Positions 55,671 to 64,000 of a stretch of DNA of 64,000 nt are shown one piece after another. Under the pieces are notes generated by a model. The model did no database searches. It had not been told where the DNA came from and saw nothing but the letters and a program-made list of their open reading frames with translations. The position numbers and the translations under genes were made by a program. Origin of the DNA: Kriegella aquimaris (GTDB lineage Bacteria; Bacteroidota; Bacteroidia; Flavobacteriales; Flavobacteriaceae). Where the stretch lies: NCBI RefSeq assembly GCF_900103215.1, contig NZ_FNGV01000004.1, forward strand, positions 186,001-250,000, given 5' to 3'. Every line of letters begins with the position of its first letter. The first letter of the stretch is position 1.

Positions 55671-56528
55671 ATGAAAACGATAGCGATACTAATAATGTGT
55701 TTCTTTAGCTCTTTTGAGTTATTCCCCCAAGAATTAAACTATACAAATAACAGATTGGCTGTTAGCTTTGATGGAAATAGCGAGCCTGATGCCGCCTATA
55801 AATGGCCAACTGGTGACCCTGACGATTGGGGAGCACTGGTAGCCTCTTGTGCCATCATAGCCAAATTAGGGTTACAGGATATACTAGTACATTGTTCTTA
55901 CAATAATTTTATTGATGCTCCCCCAGGGCCGGATGAGGAAAATCAGTTAAAAATAAGTGCAGATGGCGCTATTGAATTGTGGGGATTTGATGAAAGCATT
56001 TTTTTTGATGTCACAACTCAACTCAAAGAGTCTAAAGCCCAACTGGCAGCGGAAATGGGAAAATCAACTGCCGATGATCCTTTGTACTACATACACGCCG
56101 GGCTTTCTGAATTTATTTACCAGGTGGTGGAAAAAGTGATAGCCGAAGGAAATATTGAGGCACTCAATCATGTCTATCTCTTGTCTCATAGTAAATTCAA
56201 TGAAAATGAAATACGTAGAGACTATCACCGCACCTGGGATGATATTCGCAAACTTTGCGACAACCGCATTAAATACAAAAAAATTAAAGACCAGAATGAT
56301 AAAGAAAACCCCAACAACTTATGGAATTCAGGAAAAGATTTTTCTGTATGGTATTGGATGAGAGACCACCCAGATAGAACTATTAAATGGATGTATTCAC
56401 GACTTAAAGCACATAGTGGAAAGGTTGCCGACATTTCCGATTGTGGCATGTTTTATTATCTGCTTGTCGGTGATGACAATGGAAATCCACAAAAATTTAG
56501 AGATTTTATAGAAGGAGGAATAAATTAG
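55671..56528 (+). CDS. Secreted protein of unknown function
   Basis: 285 residues from ATG 55671 (MKTIAILIMCFFSSFELFPQ, signal peptide). The mature part starts RLAVSFDGNSEPD and has GDPDDWGALVASCAII, an Asp-rich stretch that resembles the metal site of nucleoside-hydrolase-like folds (D-x-D-P-x-x-D-D), though this is not certain. Later segments are YYIHAGLSEFIYQVVEK and HRTWDDIRKLCDNRIKYKK. No family is recognised. It stands in the accessory region between single genes of other types. Confidence 0.7.
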   Translation: MKTIAILIMCFFSSFELFPQELNYTNNRLAVSFDGNSEPDAAYKWPTGDPDDWGALVASCAIIAKLGLQDILVHCSYNNFIDAPPGPDEENQLKISADGAIELWGFDESIFFDVTTQLKESKAQLAAEMGKSTADDPLYYIHAGLSEFIYQVVEKVIAEGNIEALNHVYLLSHSKFNENEIRRDYHRTWDDIRKLCDNRIKYKKIKDQNDKENPNNLWNSGKDFSVWYWMRDHPDRTIKWMYSRLKAHSGKVADISDCGMFYYLLVGDDNGNPQKFRDFIEGGIN

Positions 56529-56595
56529 AACTATAGCAATATACCCGCAACACACAATATGCGTCAACTGAGGTGTCAAGGTAATTTAATCATTT

Positions 56596-57210
56596 GTGCT
56601 CGGATTATCAGTTCTTTACAGCTTTTTTACGGGTAGATATCACATTCCCATTGAGGAGGAAAGAGTTTTTATGTTTTTAGATATGAAGTCTTCCACTACA
56701 ATTGCTGAGAATCTAGGGCATGTCAAGTATTTTGAAATGCTTAAAGACTATTACGCTGACTTTTCCAATTCCATAATTGATTATGAAGGAATAATTTATC
56801 AATATGTTGAAGATGAGATAATCGTATCCTGGAAATTAATAAATGGGATTGAGAACTATAATTGTTTTAAATGCTTTTTTGCCTTAAAGCAAGCGTTACT
56901 AAATCAAACTGAAAAGTATTCTTCAAGATATGGTATTGTTCCAGTTTTTAAAGCGGGGTTTCATACTGGTAAAGTTACTACGGGTGAAATTGGAGTGATA
57001 AAAAAGGATATTATTTTTACGGGTGACGTACATAATACTACAGCCCGTATTCAAGGGTTATGCAATACCTATAATGTCGATGTACTTATTTCTGGTCAAC
57101 TCATATGCAAGATGACTTCAGGGGCTGATATACAAATTAAATCTCTTGGAAAAAATGAACTTAGAGGAAAAAAAGAGATGATCGAACTGTTCACTATACT
57201 ATCGAATTGA
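56596..57210 (+). pseudogene. Class III nucleotide cyclase catalytic domain, N-terminally truncated
   Basis: About 204 codons from a GTG at 56596. The catalytic domain is recognisable: the metal-binding Asp in VFMFLDMKSSTTIAENLGHVK, GFHTGKVTTGEIG, and the late DVLISGQLI. Full-length relatives carry an N-terminal membrane region, but an in-frame TAA at 56587-56589 cuts it off. No good start precedes the domain, so it is probably a remnant. If expressed it could still make a cyclic nucleotide. Confidence 0.7.
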
Positions 57211-57675
57211 TGTAGCGATCATAATCTCCAGTATTCATAGAGAGAATTGGTGTACCGGTCAACTGTCTTTGAAAAGCCGTTTTAAGGTGGGAGAAACAAA
57301 TATCACAATTGCTTAAAACCCGCACACTTATGAGCGATTTGCAAAGCGTATTTGAATTAGATACTTTTATATATTGACAGACGTTCGACCGGCGGATTTT
57401 ATTTAAGTGCTGTGTGATATGCAATGTGAACTATCTTCAATAGGTAAAACTTAAAAGATGAAAACAATTATTTTGTAGGAATGATTTCAATTTTGAACAT
57501 TTCCAATTTAATTGCACGACAGCACATTACATAGCATAGTGCGAGGCGTTCAGCAACTTTCGAATTTTAGTAGCTCGTAAAAAGTCGGTGCATGCCAACA
57601 GGAAATCGCTTCGTACTCCCGCGCGACATCATAACATAAAACGTTACACAAGCCCAAACTGAATATATCAACATT
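57211..57675. other. Intergenic region without recognised genes
   Basis: 465 bp between the cyclase remnant and the DUF3052 gene. The right half (about 57515-57660) is richer in GC and holds AAAACGTTACAC near 57639, similar in style to the spacers between the other single genes. No ORF, RNA or full repeat was recognised. Confidence 0.4.
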
Positions 57676-58089
57676 ATGAAGACAACAGGTTATTCGGGGA
57701 CTACCCTAGCAAAAAAGCTTGGCATTAAAAATGGTTTCAAAATAAAGATTGTTAACCCACCTGACTATTATTTTCAACTCTTTACGGATTTTCCCCAGGA
57801 CACCCATAATATAGTTGACAGAAAAAACAAAAAGGATTTCATTCATTATTTTGTTAGAACTACCTCTCAACTAAACCAAGATATTAACCAACTAAAACAG
57901 GAAATTGAACAAAATGGAATGATATGGATATCTTGGCCTAAAAAAGCGGCCAAAGTGGAAACAGACCTCAATGGAAATATAGTGCGTGAAATAGGATTAA
58001 GAAATGGACTTGTCGATATAAAAGTGTGCGCCGTGAATGAAATCTGGTCTGGATTAAAATTCGTTATTCCAGTTAAAGATAGAAAGTAG
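57676..58089 (+). CDS. DUF3052-like protein
   Basis: 137 residues. Conserved blocks are TGYSGTTLAKKLGIKNG at the start, the central IHYFVRTTSQLNQDI, then GMIWISWPKKAAKVETDL and GLVDIKVCAVNEIWSGLKFVI. These match the DUF3052 family found in Actinobacteria and Bacteroidota. The function is unknown. It stands alone, just before the Crp-type gene. Confidence 0.85.
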   Translation: MKTTGYSGTTLAKKLGIKNGFKIKIVNPPDYYFQLFTDFPQDTHNIVDRKNKKDFIHYFVRTTSQLNQDINQLKQEIEQNGMIWISWPKKAAKVETDLNGNIVREIGLRNGLVDIKVCAVNEIWSGLKFVIPVKDRK

Positions 58090-58150
58090 TAAAAGTAAGT
58101 GCACATTACAGTGTATAAAACATTTTGAACCAATCATAAGAGAACGACTA

Positions 58151-58624
58151 TTGAAAAAAATAACCGTATCAAAAGGAGCTGTTTTACAACGCAAAGGAGA
58201 TATTAACAGTAATGTGTTTATTGTTGAAGATGGTTTGTTACGCAGCTACACTATTGATGACAAAGGAAAAGAACATATTTATATGTTCGGACCTGAAAAC
58301 TGGTTCGTTGCCGACAATTGTGAACCCAATACGCCCGGTGAACTATTTATAGACGCCATTGAAGACTCTATTCTAAAAGTGTATTCAAAGGAGGAACTAT
58401 TAAAAGAAAGTCCAGACATTAATGCTCTGTTAAGACGATTAAATACAATGCAAACTAGAATTTTGATGTTAATGAGTTCAAGTGCGAAAGAGAGATATGA
58501 GCATTTTATCAAAACTTATCCAAACATCACTCAAAGAGTTCCGCTAAAAATGATTGCCTCCTATTTAGGTGTTACGCCTGAAGCGTTGAGTCGTGTTCGA
58601 CATGAACTTTCTCAAAGAGAATAA
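58151..58624 (+). CDS. Crp/Fnr family transcriptional regulator
   Basis: 157 residues from TTG at 58151. The cyclic-nucleotide-binding-like domain begins at VSKGAVLQRKGDINSNVFIVEDGLLRSY, and the helix-turn-helix is at the end: VPLKMIASYLGVTPEALSRVRHEL. It lacks some of the usual N-terminal residues, and the frame is open upstream without an ATG. A -10-like element or better start is not visible. It lies directly before doxX and a VOC gene and may control them. Confidence 0.85.
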   Translation: MKKITVSKGAVLQRKGDINSNVFIVEDGLLRSYTIDDKGKEHIYMFGPENWFVADNCEPNTPGELFIDAIEDSILKVYSKEELLKESPDINALLRRLNTMQTRILMLMSSSAKERYEHFIKTYPNITQRVPLKMIASYLGVTPEALSRVRHELSQRE

Positions 58625-58707
58625 TCCAATTTCCTTTCTTGATGTACATCAATGCACAAGTTTATTAAAAAGATGAGCTTTGCACCATCATACAAAAACA
58701 ACAAGAA

Positions 58708-59112
58708 ATGACAAATAAAAAAAACATCAAAGCAATTAATATCGCATTATGGATTGCACAAGGATTATTAGCTGTTATGTTTATCATGGCAGGCATCATG
58801 AAAGCTTCACAACCCATAGAAGCACTAGCAGAATCACTACCGTGGGTAACAGAAGTTTCATCTGGTTTAGTACGATTTATAGGAATCAGTGAATTGTTAG
58901 GTGGCTTAGGTTTATTGCTACCTTACATATTCCGTTTAAAACCATTTTTAACTGTTTGGGCCGCATTAGGCTTAGCTGCGGTCATGGTTTTAGCAGCTGT
59001 TTTTCATGCGTCAAGAGGTGAGTTTTCCGCTATAGGAATAAATACAGTGATTATGGCTATTGCGTTATTTATTGCCTGGGGAAGAAGTAAAAAAGCTCCT
59101 ATGCGCGAGTAG
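58708..59112 (+). CDS. DoxX family membrane protein
   Basis: 134 residues, four membrane spans. The family signature QGLLAVMFIMAGIMKASQP is followed by GLVRFIGISELLGGLGLLLPYI. DoxX-like proteins are tied to redox or quinone metabolism and act in small membrane complexes. The gene follows the Crp-type regulator (83 bp) and precedes a VOC dioxygenase-like gene. Confidence 0.88.
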   Translation: MTNKKNIKAINIALWIAQGLLAVMFIMAGIMKASQPIEALAESLPWVTEVSSGLVRFIGISELLGGLGLLLPYIFRLKPFLTVWAALGLAAVMVLAAVFHASRGEFSAIGINTVIMAIALFIAWGRSKKAPMRE

Positions 59113-59194
59113 TCATTATATAGCAGTATAAAAAAATATTTTTGGTGCATCAATGTTAGTCCCAACAGAAGAATTTTCTTCAATCGTGTATGCT

Positions 59195-60079
59195 ATGTCA
59201 AATACAAATCAAATTAATGGCAGTTCAAGTGAATTTGCCACATTTGGAGCAATTCACCTGAACAATACAAACCTAGAAAAATCAGCCCTCTTCTGGACTG
59301 ACATAGTAGGTATGAAATTGAAAAAATCTTCAGGTAAAACGGCTGAATTCGGAACAGAAACACAAACGCTAGTAGTCGTTCATGAAACAGCCAAAACCCA
59401 TTTTCAAAAAGGTTATAGTGGGCTTTACCATTTTGCCATTCATGCACCGAACGAACCGGAGTTTGCTCGTATGCTAAACAGATTGATTGTACATAATTAT
59501 ACTTTTTCCCCCACAGACCATACTGCGTCAAAGTCACTTTATTTAGATGACCCTGATGGAATCAACGTTGAGTTCACTTTGGAAACTCCAGAAAGATTCA
59601 AAAGAGTGATTACTGAAGGAGGTCTTAAAATGGAAGGCACAGATGGAATTATTCGTTCGGCTTCTGAGCGATTAGATTTAAATAATATTATGAAAGCATT
59701 AAAAGACAAAGATGTAAATAACCCGATTTCCAACGATTCATACCTTGGTCATTTACATCTATATGTCGATAATGTTAAAAACTCAAATGTCTTCTACAAA
59801 CAAATTGGGTATATTGAGTCTAACTATCTACCACAATACATGTTTGCAGATTTAGGTGCTGGAGGAAATTACACACACCGTTTAGCCATAAATTCATGGC
59901 ATGGTATGAATAGACCTTTGGTACCAATTGAAAGCGCTGGAATGAAACATTTTCAGATTAATTATAATTCCAAGAAAAAATTAAATCAAGCTTTGCATAA
60001 CGTGTCTGTACATGAAGAAGATAATGGTTATTGGGTTAAAGACCCTACAGGAAATACACTAATATTAAAGCTTGCTTAG
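59195..60079 (+). CDS. Two-domain VOC protein (catechol-2,3-dioxygenase-like)
   Basis: 294 residues from ATG 59195; an upstream ATG at 59153 would add 14 residues of non-conserved sequence. Two VOC repeats are visible: FGAIHLNNTNLEKSALFWTDI to LYLDDPDGINVEFTL, and LGHLHLYVDNVKNSNVFYKQ to YWVKDPTGNTLILKL. This tandem form is that of CatE-type ring-cleaving dioxygenases and related proteins, with metal ligands His/His/Glu at the usual places (GAIHL, GHLHL). The substrate is unknown. It is the third gene of a Crp-DoxX-VOC set. Confidence 0.85.
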   Translation: MSNTNQINGSSSEFATFGAIHLNNTNLEKSALFWTDIVGMKLKKSSGKTAEFGTETQTLVVVHETAKTHFQKGYSGLYHFAIHAPNEPEFARMLNRLIVHNYTFSPTDHTASKSLYLDDPDGINVEFTLETPERFKRVITEGGLKMEGTDGIIRSASERLDLNNIMKALKDKDVNNPISNDSYLGHLHLYVDNVKNSNVFYKQIGYIESNYLPQYMFADLGAGGNYTHRLAINSWHGMNRPLVPIESAGMKHFQINYNSKKKLNQALHNVSVHEEDNGYWVKDPTGNTLILKLA

Positions 60080-60128
60080 AGTACACACTGAACGAGCGTT
60101 TCAACACCTTAGAACAAATGACTTAACT

Positions 60129-60382
60129 TGGCCAGCAGGTAAAAATGTGTCTCATAAAAACCCCTGGCCCAATGCTATAAAAATATCGAAGACCACTATG
60201 CCACTGATGCCCCGGAAACTTCCAAGCAGGCAAGAACTTGCCTGAAAGTCAAACGACACATGCCAACTGTTATTGGGTACAACGGTGTATTTCCAATTTT
60301 CTTTGCCGAACAATCGATAAACAACCCTAACATCTCAGTTGAGGCGATAAAAATTTTGAATGAAAGTGGTGTGGTTGCATAA
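60129..60382 (+). pseudogene. Unrecognised gene remnant with frameshift
   Basis: Two frames join at an A5 run (60179-60183). The first reads WPAGKNVSHKNPWPNAIK and the second, after adding one base, reads NIEDHYATDAPETSKQAR, then on to MPTVIGYNGVFPIFF and AIKILNESGVVA and stop. The join is smooth, so it looks like the C-terminal part of a real gene with a one-base deletion. The family is not recognised. Confidence 0.4.
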
Positions 60383-60629
60383 AATAAAAGCAACATGAAT
60401 AATCTAATAAAATTCCATTTTTGATTAACTATCCATTTATTGATAAAAAAAGATGCGGTCATACATGCCCCGATAAACACCCCCGATATCCTTCCCCCCC
60501 TTCTAGGTTTGACCGTAATTAACTTCCTGTCAGTATATAAAGTGAAAATCTCTCGGATTTGATGATATCTCTAAACCCTGGTACAAACAGGGCTTTCGGT
60601 AATGAATATACCCTTTTACAAGAGTGACA

Positions 60630-60947
60630 AATACCCTGAATACCGTGTACAATACGTACCAAACAATACACCTATACAGGCATACGATAGGGAGCTAACA
60701 ATCTCTTCGACAATGAGAAAGATCCCTATCATATGAACAATCTTGTCAATATCCCTCAATCCTACTAGCTACAAAAAAAATTCACCAAAAGCTAAATGCT
60801 GCATTAAACGATAAATGGAATTTAAAGCCTGATCAGAATAATAATACAATTGATTATAACGATTCTTTGCGAGTAACAGGTATAGCTCAAAGTCCAAAGG
60901 TGTATTATAATAACTATTACTCGCTATTGTCAATTTCAGTAAATTAA
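60630..60947 (+). pseudogene. Sulfatase C-terminal remnant
   Basis: After a PEYR segment, a shifted frame reads IRTKQYTYTGIR, stop, GANNLFDNEKDPYHMNNLV, then after another stop LQKKIHQKLNAALNDKW. The R-T-x-x-Y-T-Y and LFDNEKDPYxMNNL patterns are the C-terminal signature of type I sulfatases. Two in-frame stops (TAG) and a frameshift show decay. Upstream catalytic parts are absent. An intact sulfatase starts 60 bp downstream. Confidence 0.75.
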
Positions 60948-61006
60948 ATCACTATTTTTCAAGTGTTGAATTGTCAAATGTAGAAATAGATTAAAAATTG
61001 CTTCGT

Positions 61007-62773
61007 ATGAATTTAGTCAAGATTTTTTTTAAACCCTTTACAACAACACTCTTTTTGGTTTCTTTGGTATTGACAAGTTGCCAAACAAAAACGAGAGAAG
61101 CTGATAAAGCTGAGACACTCACATCGGCGCTTGAATTACCCGATCGCCCAAATATTCTATGGTTGGTCACTGAAGACATGGGGCCGTACATTCCTTCTTT
61201 TGGCGATTCCACTATTGTTACGCCCAATCTGAGTCGATTGGCTAAAGAGGGTGTGGTATATCCGAATCTGTTTTCTACTTCGGGCGTTTGTGCCCCTAGT
61301 AGGGCTGCAATTACCACGGGAATGTATCCATCGAGTATAGGTGCCAATCACATGCGAACCACTTCCTATACCGAAGTCACTGGCTTACCTTCTTACGGCG
61401 CGGTCCCTCCACCTGAAGCAAGAATGGTCAGTGAACTGCTTCGTATGAACGGTTATTACTGTTCGAATAATTATAAGGAAGATTATCAATTTGAAGCCCC
61501 TAAAACAGCTTGGGACGAAAGTAGTCCGTATGCGCATTGGCGAAATCGCGACAAGAATCAACCATTTTTTTCCATCTTTAATTTTACAGAAACTCACGAG
61601 TCGGGTTTGTTTGAGCCTTATGGTTTTAGAAAAATAGAAACCAGGCATTACCATGCAGGAGACACGACTTATACATGGGAAACAGGTCGAATGACCGAGC
61701 AAGAAACAACAGTACACTTGCCCAAAGACACCGAATTTTCCATTCCTCCTTATTTGCCGGATACGCCCGAAGTACATCGAGATATGTGGAAGACATACAA
61801 CAATATTGCTGAAATGGACAAGCAGGTAGGGGCCGTACTAAAGCAGTTGGAAGAAGATGGTCTGTTGGAGAATACCATTATCTTTTTCTACGGAGATCAT
61901 GGAGGACCATTACCTAGAGAAAAGCGTTTGATTTATGATTCTGGTCTGAATACGCCTATGATCATAAGGTTTCCCAATAAGCAATATGCAGGAACGAAAG
62001 ATGATGAATTACTCAGTTTTGTCGATTTTGCCCCAACCCTACTTTCCTTGATTGGGGTAAATCCTCCGACACACCAGCAAGGGCAAGCTTTTTTAGGAAA
62101 ATATAAGTCTGAAAAGAAACGAAAATATATTCACGGCGCTGCAGATCGATTTGATGGATTTACAGATGCAATCCGTGCCGTACGCGATGATCAATTCAAG
62201 TACATTCGAAACTATCGACCCGATCAAGGGTATTATTTACCCGTTGCATATCGCGAAAAGATACCGACCATGCAGCAACTATTGCATTTGCGAGATAAAG
62301 GAAGTTTAGACAGCATACAATCACTCTGGTTTAGAGATCATAAAGATCCTGAAGAATTATACGATTGTAAGTCCGATCCGTACGAAGTGAAAAATTTGGC
62401 CAAAGATCCAGACTATCGTGAAAAACTAGAAGAATTACGGACCGAAATGGACCGTTGGCTGGCAGCGATAGGGGATCGACCCGACCTTCAGGAAAGGGAG
62501 TTGATTACCCGATTATGGAATGGGGAAGAGAGCCAACCTGTAACCTCAGAACCTGTAATCGACTCGTCGAATGACAAAATCACCATGAGCTCTACTACTG
62601 AAGGGGCTTCAATTGGTTATAAAATTATCCCCGAAAACGGAAAAGAACCCAAAGTTTGGTCCATCTATCAAGAACCGTTTGAGCTTCCGGCAGAAACCGA
62701 TATTACAGCCCAAGCCTTTAGAATAGGATTCAAACCCAGCAAAATAGTTAAGCCCGTAATAAATCAAAGATAG
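61007..62773 (+). CDS. Type I sulfatase lipoprotein
   Basis: 588 residues from ATG 61007. Lipobox LVLTSC, then the sulfatase core starts RPNILWLVTEDMGPYIPSFGD with metal-binding Asp. The formylglycine motif is C-A-P-S-R at Cys95-Arg99 (SGVCAPSRAAITTG), followed by YPSSIGANHMR. DHGGPLPREKRLIYDSGLNTP is the second metal region, and FKYIRNYRP the late sulfatase motif. A C-terminal domain (about 510-588) resembles the chitobiase/hexosaminidase-type CHB_HEX_C domain. It is a Cys-type enzyme needing a maturase and probably removes sulfate from a marine glycan at the cell surface. The substrate cannot be told. GMC oxidoreductase follows on the same strand. Confidence 0.93.
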   Translation: MNLVKIFFKPFTTTLFLVSLVLTSCQTKTREADKAETLTSALELPDRPNILWLVTEDMGPYIPSFGDSTIVTPNLSRLAKEGVVYPNLFSTSGVCAPSRAAITTGMYPSSIGANHMRTTSYTEVTGLPSYGAVPPPEARMVSELLRMNGYYCSNNYKEDYQFEAPKTAWDESSPYAHWRNRDKNQPFFSIFNFTETHESGLFEPYGFRKIETRHYHAGDTTYTWETGRMTEQETTVHLPKDTEFSIPPYLPDTPEVHRDMWKTYNNIAEMDKQVGAVLKQLEEDGLLENTIIFFYGDHGGPLPREKRLIYDSGLNTPMIIRFPNKQYAGTKDDELLSFVDFAPTLLSLIGVNPPTHQQGQAFLGKYKSEKKRKYIHGAADRFDGFTDAIRAVRDDQFKYIRNYRPDQGYYLPVAYREKIPTMQQLLHLRDKGSLDSIQSLWFRDHKDPEELYDCKSDPYEVKNLAKDPDYREKLEELRTEMDRWLAAIGDRPDLQERELITRLWNGEESQPVTSEPVIDSSNDKITMSSTTEGASIGYKIIPENGKEPKVWSIYQEPFELPAETDITAQAFRIGFKPSKIVKPVINQR

Positions 62774-62910
62774 TATGGCATAAGAATGTATACTGGTTAC
62801 CCTACAGCACAGGACACGCATCTTAATATAAAGCAGTATTTTTAAGACCTAATATAAGACTTACAGAAGGTCAGTTTAATAGAAAATATTAAGCCACTTA
62901 AATCGATAAA

Positions 62911-64000
62911 ATGTCAGTAGAACCAAATACAAATGCTTTTGACGCCATTGTTGTAGGCACAGGAATAAGTGGTGGTTGGGCCGCAAAAGAGCTTTGTGAA
63001 AAAGGTCTTAAAACGCTTGTTTTAGAACGTGGAAGAATGGTTAAACACGTGATAGACTATCCCACAATGAATCTTGACCCTTGGGATTTACCAAATGCAG
63101 GAAAGACTCCTGCCGACATAAAGGCGAAGTATCCCAAGCAATCCCGTTGGGGTTTTGATGAAACAACGCGTCACTTCTTTAATAAGGATGAAGAATACGA
63201 TTACGACGAAGTAAAACGCTTTGATTGGATCAGGGGTACGCAGGTAGGTGGTCGTTCTTTAATCTGGGGGAAACAAACATATCGTTGGTCTGATATGGAT
63301 TTCGAGGCGAACGCGAAAGACGGTATTGGTGTAGATTGGCCGATACGATATAAAGATATTGAACCATGGTATGCCCACGTTGAAAAACATATTGGTGTTA
63401 GTGGCGAAGCATTGGGCTTACCTCAATTGCCTGATAGTGTGTTTCTAAAGCCGATGGAATTGAACTGTGTTGAAGAACACTTGAAACAAGGCATTTCAAA
63501 AAATTATGACGATCGTATCTTAACTATCGGAAGGGTGGCGCACATTACCGAAGGCACAAAACCAGGAGCGGGAAGAGGCACTTGTCAGAATAGGAACAGA
63601 TGCAAACGAGGCTGTCCATACGGCGCATATTTTAGTTCAAATTCTTCAACATTGCCAATGGCAGAAGCCACTGGAAACATGACCATTCGGCCAGATTCGA
63701 TTGTATACGAAGTGCGATACGATAAGGATAAAAAGAGAGCCACTGGCGTTCGAATTATTGATGCCAACACCAAAGAAGTGATAGAATATAAGTCGAAAAT
63801 TGTTTTCTTATGCGCATCGTCTATGGCTTCCACTTCAATTCTAATGCAATCAAAATCGGAAACTTTTCCTGACGGAATGGGCAATGCCAGTGGTGAATTA
63901 GGGCACAATATTATGGATCACCAATTGGGTGGAGGTGCTAGTGGAAAAATTGATGGATTTAAGGATAAATATTATAAAGGAAGAAGACCCAATGGATTTT
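62911..64000 (+). CDS. GMC oxidoreductase, N-terminal part
   Basis: The frame is open from ATG 62911 to the window edge (363 codons), so the gene is cut. The FAD motif is VVGTGISGGWAAKELCEKG with LVLERGR. Then come the GMC-type TQVGGRSLIWGKQTYRW and the Cys-rich TCQNRNRCKRGCPYGAYFSS, which is characteristic of the sugar-dehydrogenase-like GMC members of Bacteroidota. Such flavoproteins often oxidise sugars, sometimes at C3, and pair with a small Tat-exported subunit that could lie beyond the window. It is 137 bp after the sulfatase, so a shared glycan-related role is possible. Confidence 0.92.
   Translation, partial: MSVEPNTNAFDAIVVGTGISGGWAAKELCEKGLKTLVLERGRMVKHVIDYPTMNLDPWDLPNAGKTPADIKAKYPKQSRWGFDETTRHFFNKDEEYDYDEVKRFDWIRGTQVGGRSLIWGKQTYRWSDMDFEANAKDGIGVDWPIRYKDIEPWYAHVEKHIGVSGEALGLPQLPDSVFLKPMELNCVEEHLKQGISKNYDDRILTIGRVAHITEGTKPGAGRGTCQNRNRCKRGCPYGAYFSSNSSTLPMAEATGNMTIRPDSIVYEVRYDKDKKRATGVRIIDANTKEVIEYKSKIVFLCASSMASTSILMQSKSETFPDGMGNASGELGHNIMDHQLGGGASGKIDGFKDKYYKGRRPNGF

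Noticed and set aside
1-64000. CRISPR array or classical defence island
   Set aside because: The only tandem repeats are the 186-bp palindromic units after thyA, which lack short regular spacers, and there are no cas or restriction genes. parDE is the only defence-type pair.

Overview
The window is typical of a marine, gliding-type member of the Flavobacteriaceae (Bacteroidota). Evidence: gldJ and porV of the gliding/type IX secretion (T9SS) apparatus, a surface protein ending in a T9SS sorting domain, sulfatases, planctomycete-type cytochrome (PSCyt/DUF1553) proteins, and promoters of the Bacteroidota TTTG-N19-TAnnTTTG form. The genus cannot be fixed from what is seen here.

Layout. 1-13.2 kb: the end of a DUF151 bifunctional nuclease, a nucleoside transporter (nupC), a block of three AT-rich accessory genes, thymidylate synthase (thyA), a four-copy array of palindromic repeats, a DUF1080/DUF6807 sugar-related pair on the minus strand, egtB-egtD plus a DUF427 gene broken by a stop codon, a small glycogen-binding-domain protein, a class V aminotransferase, and a 2TM protein-dihydrofolate reductase operon. 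13.2-24.3 kb: murI, a PafA-like phosphatase, an MlaE/MlaF-type ABC pair, manC-DUF389, a SprT-like protein, a VOC protein, an AI-2E family permease, and an M28 peptidase-SDR pair. 24.4-32.8 kb: pdhA-pdhC, cdd, porV, then gldJ (broken by an in-frame TAA) and murF. 32.8-38.5 kb: a CusB-CusA heavy-metal efflux pair and tRNA-Val(GAC). 38.7-48.4 kb: two tandem paralogous di-haem PSCyt1-DUF1549-LamG-DUF1553 lipoproteins, a DUF1501 protein and a DUF2231/cytochrome/leucine-rich membrane protein, all on the plus strand. 48.8-60.1 kb: a PfkB kinase, tRNA-Val(TAC), then an accessory region with an ISL3-type transposase remnant, parDE, a BspA/DUF285-type T9SS cargo with a partner lipoprotein, and cassette-like single genes (phosphotransferase, unknown secreted protein, truncated cyclase, DUF3052, Crp-DoxX-VOC). 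60.1-64 kb: two decayed gene remnants (one a sulfatase C-terminus), an intact lipoprotein sulfatase, and the start of a GMC oxidoreductase that runs off the window.

How genes work together. nupC, cdd, thyA and dihydrofolate reductase all serve pyrimidine salvage and thymidylate supply. egtB and egtD make ergothioneine or a related thiol-histidine. The PSCyt/DUF1501/DUF2231 cluster, the sulfatase, the GMC oxidoreductase and the DUF1080/DUF6807 pair are the kinds of genes seen in oxidative or desulfating breakdown of marine glycans. That functional link is inferred from families, not shown by the sequence.

The points most worth a second look are two single-codon TAA interruptions in otherwise intact conserved genes (DUF427 and gldJ), the absence of porU between porV and gldJ, the tandem palindromic repeat array after thyA, the duplicated multi-haem cluster, and the tRNA-Val-linked accessory island. 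No CRISPR array, complete insertion sequence or prophage was seen.
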